A program made the position numbers and the translations under genes. Positions 12,601 through 27,600 of a stretch of DNA of 64,000 nt are shown here, one piece after another. The number at the start of each line of letters is the position of its first letter. Positions within the stretch are counted from its first letter, which is position 1. The notes beneath the pieces were generated by a model that did no database searches, was not told the origin of the DNA, and worked only from the letters and a program-made list of their open reading frames with translations. This DNA is from Corythucha ciliata (lineage: Eukaryota; Arthropoda; Insecta; Hemiptera; Tingidae): assembly GCA_038030265.1 (NCBI GenBank), contig CM075941.1, forward strand, positions 50,445,952 through 50,509,951, read 5' to 3'.

Positions 12601-15600
12601 AAAGGAAGGGGGTGGGGAGACACAGAAATAAAGTTAGTGCGTCCTACGAGACACTACTAAAGGCACGTAAAACGCCTGGGGGATGATGCTGTTATCTCAA
12701 GTAAATTATTTCTTTTTTTCGCCTTTTACTCTATACTGAACGAATTTGAGAGAGAAGAGTATCGAAGCTTAAAAGTGGCCAATCAGCTTCTTTTTCTTTT
12801 TATTTGAAGTCGTTGGCTTATTTGAACTAAGTTAAAAACGTATAAATCATGAAATGAACGCGTCCTGTCAAGTCGTTGACATTTCTAATTATGACATCCC
12901 TTTTAGCTAAACGGAGCCCTCTTTGTTTTGGTCTCTGTCAAGTAGAAATTCATATTCTTGGCCTTTGTTTCAAGAAATAATGTAAATGAGCCGAATTGAG
13001 GGAGCGTGTGGTTCCATTCTCTATTCATCAGACCCTTTCTTGTATAATTTACACCGTACAGACCAAACATAGTGTACTTTGACACCTTGAGTTCTAAAAA
13101 CGTGTATCTCCCCCCCCCCCTCCGCTTTGAACGTGAAGTAGCTCAACCGCATGGACATTATTGTTCGCTCAATTATCGTCTATGAGGAGTAAGCCACCCG
13201 TCATGTAACAAAGGAGTCAAAGTCAAGTTCACATCTCTAGCATACCCCTTGGGGATAATCTCCTTCACATTCACCCATTAAATCTTGGAGCGGTGTCTGA
13301 AAATTGCTTTAAATAATAAACTGCTTGGTACCGTGAAAGAGGAACCGTGAATAAAGAAAATGCCAATACCTTTAAATCTTGTGTTTCCTCTCTTTTTCAG
13401 ATTAATCAAAATATGCGCTAATGTAATTAAAACGCTAAATCCAGACACTGTCGTTAATAAATCGGTGCACAAAACGCTTTTCAATGTGCTTGACTACGTG
13501 GTAAGCTCTTGGGAAAAATGTCTGGAAGAAAAAAAAGTTGAGGCTGTTCAACAGGAGAGCATTTACATCAACAAGTAAGCACTCGTCTTCTGCTTACAAA
13601 TGTATTTGTCTTTAAAAAAAGAAATTTTTAGGATGACGCCTATTCAAGTTGAAGAGGAGGAAACCCGGAGGAGCATAGAAGAAATGTTTCCCAGTACTCG
13701 AGACACCGACTTCGGGGATCTAGACGCTCCAATGACGCTCGAAGAAATCGGTCGATCGAATCAACCGAAACCGACGAAAGACCCGTCCAACGTCTCTCTC
13801 AGCCTCAACATTCGTGACATTCAAGACATCTGTCAAATCCACTCGGACATAGTCACATCGTGCGCCCGCCAGCATTGGATCGTCCGTAGCGGTGGTGACG
13901 CCTCACTCGTCGATCGTGACTCTCCGACAACGCCGCGCATTTTTAAAGAGCGACTCGACGTTTTCACTAAATTGATGTTGGCAAATTTTGGAGCTTGTGG
14001 AAGCGGGTTGAATGAAGTCGTCATCCCTGGTCTGATGATGGCGACGGGGCTTTTCACCGGTCCGGCTCTTGCGGACGACAAAGTTACGGATGAATCGAGT
14101 TCGAAGAATTACGATTTTTACAGGGACAGTAGCGTAATCGAAGCCAAACAATGCGTTGCTTTATTGAACGTTATTTCTATTCGTGTCAGCCAACTACTGG
14201 ACGAATGGCCTGAACATCCTACGCTAAAACTTGTTAGTACTTTTTTAATTTCATTACTTAGTTTCTTCCTTTTATTATCAATACTTTTTTCCCCGCAGAT
14301 CACACTAATCATAAACAGGATCATGGCTTTCAATATAACAAGTCCTCTGTCGAGATTCCTCACAGGACTCGAATTGTTACTGACCCGTCTCCACGAATGG
14401 GAAGAAAACGCACATGCGGGTGTTTCGCTAGCTCCACATGCCACAACACTTATTAACCAAATCATCTCTTGGCGTCGTTTGGAGTTGTCAGCTTGGAAGG
14501 GAGCCCTAACATCTTCGTTGAGGAAGTAAAAAAAAAACAAACAAACAAAACAAAAAACCAAAAAATACAATTTCGACTATTATTGTTCACAGTGTTCAGA
14601 AGAATGCGAGCACTTGGTGGTTCCATCTATATTCACTCACGTCATCATTTGTCAACGAAACGGCATCAGTCAGTGAGGCCGACGTAGAAAAGACCGTCCA
14701 GGATTTAATTACTTCGCTCCAGCGATTCATGGAGAGTTCTTCATTAGGCGAGTATTCGACACGGGTCAGGCTCCTGCATACGTTCCACTGTCACTGTCTA
14801 CTGTTGCCTCGGTCATCAAAGCAAGGTGAGTTGGACGACAAAAAAAAAAAAAAAATTATAAAATTCTCTGATGAAGGTGAAGGGGGTGGAGAGTTATTAA
14901 AGCCTTGGCATTTTAACAAATAACTCCTGTCACTACGGGGATTACTTTTTGCAGTTCGTGCGATGACGAACAAACAAATTGAATAAAACGTGAAATATGC
15001 TTCCCCTTCACCCATCTCCGTAAACATTTTTTAAATGATGGGTGGGGAAAAATAAGATTAGCTCGCGTTGAAACGAACACCCTTTCTCTTCAGTGGCGTA
15101 GGTAGGAATTTGTCCTATGGGGGGGGGGGATCAGATTGAAATCTCGTTACAGGGATGGCAGGGGATAATTTCGCCCTATGCTATGTCTCTGTATAAACAA
15201 GAAATATAATTTTACTTAGGCCCATTTTCACCAACAAAATTGATCTCCGCGCCAAACTTTCAGAACTAAGTACAACCAAAATACTTTGCAGTCTCCTTTA
15301 ATACGTCGAATGCATTTCGGGCACAACTGTGACCCCTCATCAGCAACTGACACCTTCGTCAACTTGTGTTCACAACTCTTAGTTGTGTCACTTGCAGTAT
15401 AAGGTGTCAGTTGCTGATGAGGGGTCACAGTTGTGCCCGAAATGCATTCGACGTATTAAAGGAGACTGCAAAGTATTTTGGTTGTACTTAGTTCTGAAAG
15501 TTTGGCGCGGAGCATTCACAGAGGGACAACCGGTATAAGGAGGTGGATTCCATTAAAATTGATCTCGTTTAAGTTGATCGTGATTAGTTGCCAATAACGA

Positions 15601-18600
15601 CCCATATGACTTCTGATATAAGTGTTTACATTGTAATCGTGATTAGTTGTTGAACATGGTTTAAGAAGTTGGTGAAATCGGGCCTTAGCCTTTTCCTTAT
15701 TTTAGCCACGAATCACGACCGCTATTTCACCTTTTTTAACCGCCAATTAGCGCTTACGACTATTTTAAGCCGCGAATTTCTCAATTTCAGCCATGAATGA
15801 GTGCTTTTTGTCAACTTTACCTGCAGATTAGCGCTTTTCTCAATTTTGGCCGCGTGTATCGTTCTTCTTAATTTCAGCCGCGGATTAGCGGTTTTGACCC
15901 CTCCCCCCATAGCTATTGAATTAGCGCATTTTCCCAACTTTAGCAGCAAAGCAGCGTTTTTACCACGTGAGCGATGTTTCTTAATTTTCCGCGAGTTTTA
16001 GCGTTTTCCTCGAATTAGCGATTTTTTCAATTTTTTTAGCAGGGGATTAGCACTTTTTTCAGTTTTAGCTAAACATTACGTTTTTCTTAAGTGTTTTCCT
16101 CATAAATTAGCCTCGAAATAGAGGGCTTTTCACAAATTAGAATTTTTTTGGTTCACCATACGCTCAATTATTTTCAGTTTTACCCGCGAATTAGCGGATA
16201 TTTCACCCATTGCCATAAATTGCATTTTTTTCTCAATTCTGCCTCAGAAGTTGCCTTCAGAAAACTCAAAAGATGCCATCAGAAGCCGCGAATGGCCTAT
16301 GATTCAGTTATGACGTAAATTAGAATTTTTCTATTTGAGCGAATTAGAGTTTTGCGCAATTTCAGCTGTAAATTGGCGGTTTTTTTCAATTTTTAGCCGC
16401 GAATTAGCTCTTTTTCTCAATTTAGCCTCAAAATAATTTTATAATCTCTTAATTTTGGCCAGACAAATTATTTATTTTCTAAATATTACCCGTAAATTAG
16501 CGGGTTTTTCACATTTCAGCACCGTATTAGCAATTTATGTTACTTTTATGTATAGATTATTGCTTCTTCTTAGTTCTAGCCCGTGAATCGGCGTTGTTTT
16601 TACTTATAGCCGTGCAGGAATTTCCAGTTTTTTGAATTTTAGCCACAAAGTTGCCTTCAGAAGGCGCGTATTTAAATTAGAAATTTCAAATTTCATCACA
16701 TTTTATCCGAGATTTATTGATGTTTCTCAATTTTAGCAGCGAATTTGTGCTTTTTCTAAATTTTAGCAGCGTATTAGCATTCCCAAGCTGTAAGTGATAG
16801 TTGCATTAACCGAATTTTCTCGATTTTTACCAAGAATTGGTGCAGAGAATTATCACTTCTTCTCAATATGAACCGAAAAATAGTGTTTTTCTTAATTGTA
16901 GCCGGGCTAATAAGTGATTTTTTCTAGTTGATTTTCTTCATTTGTATCCGCGAATTAACGTTTTTCCTCGACTTTATACCCGCACATTGCAAATTAGCGA
17001 TTTTACGCAATTTCAGTTGTGAATTTGCTAAATTTTCACCTGAAAGCGTCTTTTTTTGGTCGATATTATACGTGTTTCCCAATTTTAACCGCGAGGTTGG
17101 TCCAAAAACAACCCTTTTGCGTTGATTTCCACAATTTACTCGTAGAATGGCAACCACGCACCGCGAATCAGCGATTTTTTTTCAATTTTAGTCTGGAAGT
17201 TACATTGCGAGGCCATGAATCAGCGCTTTTTCGCAGTTTTAGTCTCGAATATTAACGTTGTTTTTTTTTTCTTTTTCTTCAATTTTTTGCTTAAGGACCT
17301 AATGAAACTGGGGACACGGTGGATTTTCTCTTTTTTCCGTGAGTTTTCCTCAAGATAGCGCGAATTTTCTCAGTTTGAGCCACCAGATTAGCGCTTTCGG
17401 AGGCTCAATCGAATATTTAGCCCAGTCTTTGTTGATATCACTGCAACGTAATGTTCTCCATCAGATCGGATTAATTGAAATTCCTAGAAAGTAGCCAAAT
17501 CGCTGTCCAACCAGTCCGACCTCTTCCCATACCTACATCCATGGATAACCTAAAAATCCTCATTTATCCGTATTTATGCTTTTCGGGGGGGGGGGGGGCG
17601 TCTGATCCGGGGCGGTTCCCCATACCTCGGTGAGCTACTGCGTGAGGTCTGAAGTTCAAGGAAGCACGCGGACCTTTTCGGTCTGCTCAAAGTCGGGAAA
17701 ATCTGCTAAAATTAACTTCAACGAGAAACACTCATTTTTGGAGATTTATGGATTTGGATTTTATGGTGTTCTTTAGAGTAGAGGTTGGTACTAGTGTCCC
17801 TTCGTTCGTATACTTGTAACTCTCCCCTAAATCCCTTCCCCCCCGTACCAACACCACTGTTTCTCTTGGGCACTTTTTTTTATTTTCAAGCCGTTCAATT
17901 CCTGTTAAAACTATCGTAAGAGAATTTCCTGGCTTGTTGTTGGCCGTTGAGCGGCCGATCTCATGAAAACTTCACTTTAAACTTTAGGTAAATTTAAATG
18001 ACTGTTGAGTGGAAACATTCTATTTCATTATATCTTTTGCCGACTACTTTCGGGGTATGCTTTCCATTACCGAAGTTAATTTTATCGTTCAAAAAACAAA
18101 TAAAACTTTACTTTTAATTTACGACGTAATGGCGCGTGGTTCTCCGCCTAAAAGTATTCCAATTTAATTTTGCTTACTTCAGACAATTAAATGAAAACTT
18201 GTGAACGACCCTAATAAAATGGGTGGTACGTTAGCACCGGGCGGGGGGGGGGGCAATCCCCCCTCCATTACACCATCTCAAAACCTGGTAATTTTGCCTT
18301 AGAATCATTTGTTCGGTCAAAATTATTGAAAATTAGTTCTAAACCAGTTACTCGGCTAAGCAATGAGACATAGCGAGCACATACGTAAGCTGACAAACAT
18401 TGCACTCGTCAACGAGAACTGACCGCTTGCCTGTGAATTTCGGCAGTGAATATCGTCCAATTTTTCCAACTTTTTTTTTTAACAAAGCTGGACAGCGGTC
18501 CAGCACACAACAAAACGGTCAGACCGTCAGAGCTCGTCAAAGATCTAAAAAAAAAAAAAAAAAAAAAGCGCTTTGTGATATTTTTGGTTTTGGGTCGATT

Positions 18601-21600
18601 TTCTCGGCTTCACAGTGGGCTAGCGAGGTCCGCGTGCGTCGAGGCTCTTCCCTGAACTTTAGGGCTGTGAATTGAGTGGCCCACTGAAAAGGAACACGAA
18701 TGTGGGTGCAGTCAATTAACACATTTCCAGGCTAATACTTTTATAGGCCAGTTTATATCGCAAAATTACCAGTTTTTCTGGATCAATAAACCCCTGGGAG
18801 TTCCTTATCTCCCCCTGGTCGCCAAACTGGCAATTTCGCGGCTATTATTCTTCTGAAACTTGCAAATTTCACGGATATTCACCATCAAAAGTTACTTGTA
18901 ATTTCGCGAGTTTCATAATTTCATGACTATATTGGCTATATTTGGGGGGGGGGGGGCTATTCCGAGTTCCGTGGCCACTGGAATTGTAAAGGCAAACGTT
19001 TCGCGTTGACGTTGGTTTCGACCGAATTTCTCCACTCCACTCCACGGCCACGGCGTGGGGCTGCAAAGGTCTGTTAGTGTGTGAGGTTTATCTTAAGACT
19101 TCAAGACTGACGATCACACGGCCACTGTCTATTGAATGGGAAAATTCGTGGGGCCCTGGAAAATGGGCGGACAAAAACTCCAGGAATCCACTAAGGAGAA
19201 CTCCTCCATTTGCTCGTCTGATCGAAAATATGTTTCGATTTTAGGACTTCCCGTGCCAAGGAACCCCAAGATGCGCGTTTCCGCAAATTTTTTTTTTAGT
19301 CAGGTGGACACCTAGGTGTTACTGTGACTGAAGATTCACAGTGGTTGTAGCTCAACTGTGAGTGGAGTAGTGCTGGAATTGGAGCTTTGCCGTGGTTGTG
19401 CCTTCATTATTGTTGGAACCACACTGTGGTTTGGAGCTTTGCCGTGCTTAGTACTTTACTGATGTTGGATCTTTTTGTGCATGGAGCTTTACTGTTATTT
19501 GGATATTGCCTGTGGTAGGAGCTTCAGTGTGATTTGGAGGTTTGATGTGGTTGAAACTTGACCGTGGTTTGGAGCTTTTTGTGGTTGATGCTTTACTGTG
19601 GTTCGGAAACTTATAATTTCGCATTTTTTTAGGCCCGAGCGTCTATTCATCAACCTTGGGCGCTCTCGGTGCCGACTCCGCGCCGGCTGGACTGAGCTGA
19701 GGTTTGCTCCCAATAAAAAAGGGTCCCCCCCCAAATTCGCTGAAATTAAGACATAAGAATTGCAATTTCCCTCGAATTGTGACTAGAAACTTGCGATTTT
19801 GCAGGAGTTAGTATACTCGGAATGAAACTTCGTGGCATTCAGCCACGAAACGTCTGATTTCGCGACTTGACAGTGGCTGGGGCTTTGCTGTGCCTGGGGC
19901 TGTGCCTTCTACGTCATTGCAGCATTACTGTTGTTTGGAGCAGTACTGTGGTTCCAAGCCGTGCTATGGAGCTTTGCTGTGGTTAGGGCTTTACTGTTGT
20001 TGGAGATTTGTGGGTTTCGGGAGCTTAGTCTTGTGGCCGTAGTTTTTTATGGTTTGACCTTTGATGTGTTTTGTAGCATTACTGTGGTTTGGAGCTTTGC
20101 CGAGGTTGGAGTTTCAGTGTGATTTGGAGGTTTGCTGTGGTTGGGCCTTCTTTGTTGTTCGGAGCTTTGCTATGGTTGCAGCTTCACTGTGGTTGAGTCT
20201 AGGCCAGTTCATGGGATGAGGGGCCACTGGACCTGGCCTCACTTAAGGGGCCCTAATTTCGGAAATCAAGAAAGAGAGGAAAGTAGAAAAAACGATCGAA
20301 GAAAATAGGAAAAACGAGCTTCTTACCTGTTCTGAAAATATTTTACACTGAAGCAAGATACTAAAGCAGTAGGGGAGGAGGCTGTATAAGACCCCATTAA
20401 GATACAATTTTACCTAAAAATAGTTTATTTTACTCGAGAAATTAACTTTTTTTAATCGCAAAGCTTGAAATTCGAATCCAGAGTGAGCAGTTAATTCAAG
20501 GAATTAAAAAAATCATCGCCAATGAAGTCAATTTCCTTATAGAATATAAATTTTTGTTTTTTTTTTTTCTCTCTCTCTCTCAGAAATCCTCGCCAACATC
20601 TTTTGGAATTTGTACTCTTTCTACAAACTATTTTCTGGAGCCGTCGCGTCGAAAATCACCGAACTGAGTGCACCTGTTGAGAAACAATTGAAAGAGTTCG
20701 TGAAAATCGCCCGGTGGAATGACATAAATTACTGGTCGGTTAAAGCGGCCGTTGAGAAAACTCATCGAACCGTTCATAAGCGCATCAAAGAATACGAAGT
20801 AGGCATCACTCCCACACCTCCTTCCATTTCATGCCCGACCGTAATTCCTGTAAAGGGCAAAATGTGTTAATTATAATGCTTCTCGACCCCTTTTTCCCCT
20901 GTTTATTTTTAGAAAATACTGGCTAGCCCTTCATCCATGGCGATGTCTAAAATGAAACAGGGCGCCGCGAAATTAAAACTCGCATCGACGAATTTCATGA
21001 ATTACATAACCCCCGAAAAACTTCCTGTGAGTTAAAATTCAAATTCGTGGAATTTTTAGACGATAAAGAGGGGGGGTATTCGCAATTTCAATGATTTTTT
21101 CGACCTCTGACACATCTAGGAGGACTACGTAGAGAAAGAGTCAGATGAACCTGACAAAGAGCTGTCTAAAAATTTGATTTTTCTTTTGAGAAAATCTCGC
21201 CGTGTGTGCAAACAGTCAATTTTATCCTGTTCGTACTCTCGACGACTCGAAGCTCTCTGCTCATTGAATGACACTTTCGTTGAAATTGGACAACTTATTA
21301 ATCAATTCGAAGTAATTTTTTTTAATTAAAAGAAATTGAAATGGCAAACTGTTTTCACTCACTGTTCTTTTTAAAGATTGATCCCACGACTCCAGAGGAG
21401 AAGAAACGAGCCACCATCAAAGGATTGCTGCAAAGGAAAAGGAAAGCCGTCACGGATCTGTTTCGTTATTTGACTCAATTGGGTCTCTCGTACAGATCGG
21501 GGCTGTTTTTATTCGAACGTAAAAACACCGATTTTGCCCTTCAGTCTCCTCTTAGCTTTAAATCGGCTTTAAGCCGATTGGACTCGAGGTACCCTTTTTT

Positions 21601-24600
21601 TCTCTCATTCCTTGGAAATTCGAGTATAATCTTGAGGCTTTTGGTTTATGTTGTTTTAGACCGTGCGACAAAGAATTGAATTCTAATTGGAATTTAACCG
21701 AAGAGTATTATTTGAATAGCGTAGCTGTAGCTGCTCAGCTTAAACTCTTCTTGGAAAAACCTCATAAAGACCTCGGGCCGCAAACAATTGAAAGAGTCAA
21801 AGGATTTACGGCCCACCTTAACGTAATTGACGCTCTTGTTCTGTTTTAAGTTACTGCCTACAATGATTTTTATTACTTTTTCCAGAAACTTATTTGCGAT
21901 TTGAAGACCTCTTTGGTTTATAATTCTAAGGATCTTTTAACCATTCGGTGTATCTTGGCACAGTTGCGAACTGTGAACCTTGACCAAGACTTCATTGTTC
22001 CTATTTCCTCGTTCAACAGTTCGAAGGTAAGCTAAAATCGATCTTTCGTCGTTTTCTACTAAATGTCTTTATTTATTTTCAGTTGATACTTTTGGATTGC
22101 CTCGAAGAGGTAGTCTACAGTCTCATACAACTACGCCACGTCATCGAAGCTTGTCCCGAGCGGAAAGACTCGAACAGCCTGATCGAACCGCCGCAAATCT
22201 GCTCCGAGAGTCACGCCATGGTCAACGCGACCAAGTTTGACGACGCGTACAATCACGCGTTGAATCAACTCGACACGTTGACCCGCTCGGCGTCGACACT
22301 ATTCGAACGGTTGAAAACTCGCGAAAAACACCGGTCCTTCTGTTTAAACGACGAGATGTCTGCCGCAGCTGTCGCGGTTGACGTCATTGTCAACCTTGAA
22401 ACGTTCAACACCGTCAAAGATGGCTACACCCGTCTGAACGAAATAAGCTCAGAATTGAAGACTCTGAATCAATTATTCTGTTCAACCATCGACGGCTCTC
22501 TAGTTGGAAATCCATTGACTCTAACGATTCAAAAACTCTGCTCGAAAATCGATCGCCTCGAATTCAACGTAAAAACCATCGAACGGACACCACGGTCCGT
22601 ACAACTTGAAGACGTAACCGCGGACTTTGAAATTCTCAGCAACGCAGTCATTCACAAGTCCCTCGTCATAATGCAAAACATTTTTAAAAGTTACAACCTT
22701 CCGTCTGTTGACGCCGAGGATTCGCCCGTTCCGGATTTTAAAATCGAAGACAGTCACGTGAAGCAGAAAATAGTCGAAAGTATTCTGTCTGACTTTAAGT
22801 GTTTAAGGATGTCGGAGATCAAAGACGATTTGGTCAATATTTTCACGGTTTTGACCAACCAAGATGACGCCGTCACGTTTCTCGAATGTCAAAAGTATGA
22901 AAACGTTATTCTCCCCCCCCCCCATCCACCCGATTTTTAACACTAAACATTTTCGTTTTCAGGCATTTAAAAAATTGTTTTCCACTTCTGGACCAACTTC
23001 TGTGTCTCTATGAGTACGTCACTAACCAACAAGTGTCGTCGATTAAAGTTCTTTCAAAACTGCAATCATCCGTCGTAGGGATTTTCGTGGATTTCGCTCA
23101 AAATGTACGTCCACCCGTTCCCCTCTGGTTTCATTCAAGTCCAACTCGCACATTTTTTTTTTTTTTTTTTTTTCGTTCGAACAGGGTTACAACGTTCCCG
23201 ATGACTTGCGAGAGGAGGGCGAAGAGGGTGAATGCGCTGAGACAAAAGGTGGCATGGGACTGGGCGAAGGAGAGGGCGAAAAGGATGTCTCAGATCAAAT
23301 CGAGAGTTTGGATCAATTGGAGGATGCGAAACGACCTGAAGACTATTCAAACGAAAATGAGGACACAGAGTGCAAGGTATGAACCTTTTTTATCCTCGAT
23401 TTTAACATTTGAAGTTTTATTGGACGGCATAACAAACTATAGTGCCAATCTTACGAGTTTCTGGTGCAAAATTTGGACGTTTCAGAGGTTCGTAATTGGT
23501 GTGTGGTGCTGAATTATAGGAAAGGGGTGAGGGATTGAACTAAAAATTGGGATCACGGGAACCAATTGTAAGTTTGTAGTTCGTTTTGTTAAAAAAAAAA
23601 AGTCAGTTTTTTGGGCTAAATTATTCATGATTTGAGTTCGAACGTGAAAGGCGAGCGGTCAACGTTCAACCTTGTGTGTAATTCGCGTTCATACTTCATT
23701 CCTGAAAACTGAAACATTTTACCCGAAAATATCGCAAAAGTGTCAATAGTGCTCATGTTCCGTGTTGAGGAGACGGTTTATCAGAACACAACGCTGCTTC
23801 CCCTCCCGTCCTGGTAAACATCGCTCAAAACGCCTGCTGGTATGAGTGTAAAACCAGGGGATCCCCCCCCCCTTTCCAATGCAGATGTAATGGAAGTGAT
23901 AATTGGTAATAACTCAAATCAAGCCTCAGATCTCTAGCGTATCGAAGTAAGGGCGAGGGGGGGCGGACCGCCCCGGGCCCCCGTTCGGATGGGGCCCCTG
24001 AAAAGCTTAAACATGAAAACGGAGAAATTGGGATTTTTAAGTAGAAAGAATGGCTAAAATCGCTTGAACAATTGAGAAAAACGCTGATTCGCGGCTGAAA
24101 TTGTGAAAAAATTCAATAAAAGCGGTTGATAATATTGAGAAAAAGTGCTAATTCACAGCTGAAATTGAGAAAACGCGTATTTTTTAAAAATTTTATTCCA
24201 TTTGCCGACTAGTTTCTTCGACTATATAACTTCGCAATGCAATGAGACAAACGGTAATTCGTTGGGTAGAATAAGAGAGAAAAAATAGTTAAGAAACGCG
24301 ATTTTGTGGACAAAATACACAAAAAGTGCTAGTTCGCAGCTGAAATTGAAGGGAAAAAACGCTAAAACTAAGGAAAATGCCTGAAATTTTGCAAAACTAG
24401 TTCTTTCGGCCAAAAATGGCGAAAAACGCTAATTCTCGGCTAGAATTGTGATTAAGCGCAACAACACGCTGCTTTAAAAATTAAGAAATATCCCTAGTTC
24501 ACAGCTGACATTGTGACAACGCAAAATCACGAATTCTTGGGGCAAACTCGGGACTGAAATTGGGAAAAAACCCTTATTCACGCGGCTAAAACTGAGAAAA

Positions 24601-27600
24601 GCGCTAATTCAAGGACAAAAAAGAAAAAAAGCGTCTTAAAAATGAAAAAACAAAATATAATTCATAGCTAAAATTATGATAAAGTGCTACAATTTAGCAG
24701 CTATAAAAATTGAGAAAAAAAAAGGGAATTCACAGCTCTGGGGAGAAACGCCAACTCATGGATTCTCGGGGCAACATTTGGACTGAAATTCGGAAAAAGC
24801 TCTGATTCACGAATGAAATAGACAAAAACGCGAATTCGCGTCTAAAATTGGAGGAAAACGATAGTTCATGTCCGTAAAATTGCGAATTTACGGATAAAAT
24901 CGAAAAAAAGTGCTTTAATTCGCAGCTAAAATTAAAAAAATGTGCTAATTCACTGCTAAAATTGAGGAAAAAACGCTAGTTCACAGCTTGAAAATGAAAA
25001 AACCCCAACTCGCCTATTCTTGGGGCCACTTCGGGGCTGACTCGGAGAAAAAGCGCTAATTCACGCGGCTAAAACTGAGAAAAACGCTAATTCACGGGGG
25101 GGAAAAAAATGAAAAACGCGAATTTGAGTCTAAAAATAGAGGAAGACGCTATTCAGGGCTAAAATTGTGATAAAGTGTTACAATTTGGCAGCTTTAAAAA
25201 TTGAGAAAAAGCGCAAATTCACACCTAAAATTGGGATAACGCCAACTCACGGATTCTCGGGGCTGAGACTGACATTGAGAAAAAGCGCTGATTCACGGCG
25301 TGAAACAGAGAAAGACGCGAATTCGCGTCTAAAAATGGAGGAAAACTCCAGTTCCCAGCTAAGATACCTATAAAAAATTGCGATTTTACGGATGAAATCG
25401 AGAAAAAGTGCTATAATTAAGCAGCTTAGTTTAAGCTAAAATGCAGCTAAAATTAAGAAATGTGCTCATTCACTGCTAAAATTGAGGGTAAAAAAGGCGA
25501 ATTCACAGCTGAAATTGAGAGAACACCAACTCGCGGATTCCTGAGGCAACTTGGGGAATAAAATTGAGAAAAAGCGCTAATTCAAGCGGCTGAAACTGTG
25601 AAAAAGTGCTAATTCATGGGTAACAAATACAGAAAAACACGAATTGGCTTTTAAAATGGAAAAAAGCGCCAATTCGCGGCCTAAATTTAGAACACTTGCT
25701 AATTTGCGGATAAAATTGGGAAAGAGCACTCAAACGCTACCCAATTTGCAGATTCTTGAGCAATTTCACGGCTAAGAGCTTATAAAAAGCGCCTATTCGC
25801 GTCTATAATTCGCAGTATTATAGCTATTAAAATACGCTAGTAGAATTGAGAAAAAACGCTCATTCGCAGTTTAAATTGAGAAAACGCACGTATACGGATT
25901 TCGGAGGCAATTTCGTAGCTAAAATTGAGAAAAATATGTACTTCAACGCTACTAAAAAGTATTTCTAGTTTAATCAGAGACTGAAGGGCCTCCTAAAGAT
26001 TTCCGCCCCGGGCCCCGATAGGTGTTGTTCCGCCACTGCCTCAGATAATATGATGGGTAACAAATCGCCCGAGTCAAAAAAATCTAATAAAAAAAAGCGT
26101 GCACACGACGGCCTAGATATTTCCAAATCAGCGAAACAACTTTACACGCCCTCATCGAGCGTACAAGTTCCAACAAGTAACCGCTATTCTCTGTTGGAAA
26201 TAGATAACGAAGAGAACGTACACAAAAATAGCAGTCCTGAGAAGGTTCATAAATCATTACAAAACAACAAAGTTCCACCTATATTCATTATACAACAGTC
26301 TCTCAATTACCAGCGTATTATTTCTGATCTCTCAACTGTCTGCAAACAGGGGGGTGATTCTGTAACTTGCAAAATTTACGTGTCGTAAAATGGAAGAAGG
26401 GTGAGGGGAGGTACCTCGCTGTCATGGTTTTTACGATGCGTAGTGAATTAATCTGCGGAATTTTCACGCGAGAATGTGTGGTCTCGAAGAAAAAATAACG
26501 AATTCTTAACAAATGAGTGGAAAAACCAAGGCAACGGGGTACAACCTCTCCCCCTCCTTCCCAGTTACGACACGTAAATTTTGCAAGTTACAGAATCACC
26601 CCCCAGGATTGCGGTACGAAAGTAACGAGTAATTCCCTAAAGATCATGTTACAATGCTCAGAGGACTACCGAGAACTAACAAAACTGTTGGACTGGGAGA
26701 AGACACCTTACTTTACCAACTGTCCCCCTTCCAATAAAAATACGCTTGAGGTTGTCATCCGAGGCATTCCACAATCAATCAGTGAAAAAAAAAATTACGG
26801 AAGAACTACAGTCCACTGGTTTCTCCACAAACCGACAAAATCCGTCTCCAGATACTTTAATCAGAACAAACATTCCACTCCTTTATGCATTGTCTCCCTA
26901 GACAACACGGTCGAAAAAACAAAAGATATTTTTCAAGTCAAGAAACTTCTATAATCACTTGTGCAAGTTGAGCCAAGGAATAGATCAACTCATTTACTCA
27001 AATACCGCAGTGCAAAAACTGTCAACGTTTTCACCATACGCAGAACTACTGCCACCTCCCTAGCCTGTGCGTAAAATGTAGTGGCAGCCATCACTATAAA
27101 ACTTGCACAAAATCAAATAAAGACAGTGCGATCTGTGTTAATTGTGGGAAGAACCTCCTCAGCTCAATCCTGAACAGGAAATCAAAACTGAGACCACAAA
27201 CTGGTACATCCTCCTCTACCAATCTGTTCTGAGGTCGCTAGTACTGTACGAAAGCGAGATCTGGGGTGCAGCCTCCCCGACCAAAATGCAACGTATACAA
27301 TCGTTCCAAAATAAAATTCTACGCATATGCGTTGACGCCCCATGGTTGTGTGCGAAACACTCAACTACATCGGGAGCTTGGTGTCTCAACAATAAAGGAG
27401 TACATAGAAAGAAAATTCCGGCGATAATCTGCCCGTCGTGAACGGAGCTGTCCACTTCTCCTCGGAGACAGTGTAGCCGCACGGCTAAGACCGCGCGGAT
27501 CAATTAGGACTGTGATATAACAAAGTGCGTGGTCGTCGCGGCAATTATCGCTGCGATAAGTTTCGCAGTGACCGGCGATATTTACCCCCGCGACAGTCTC

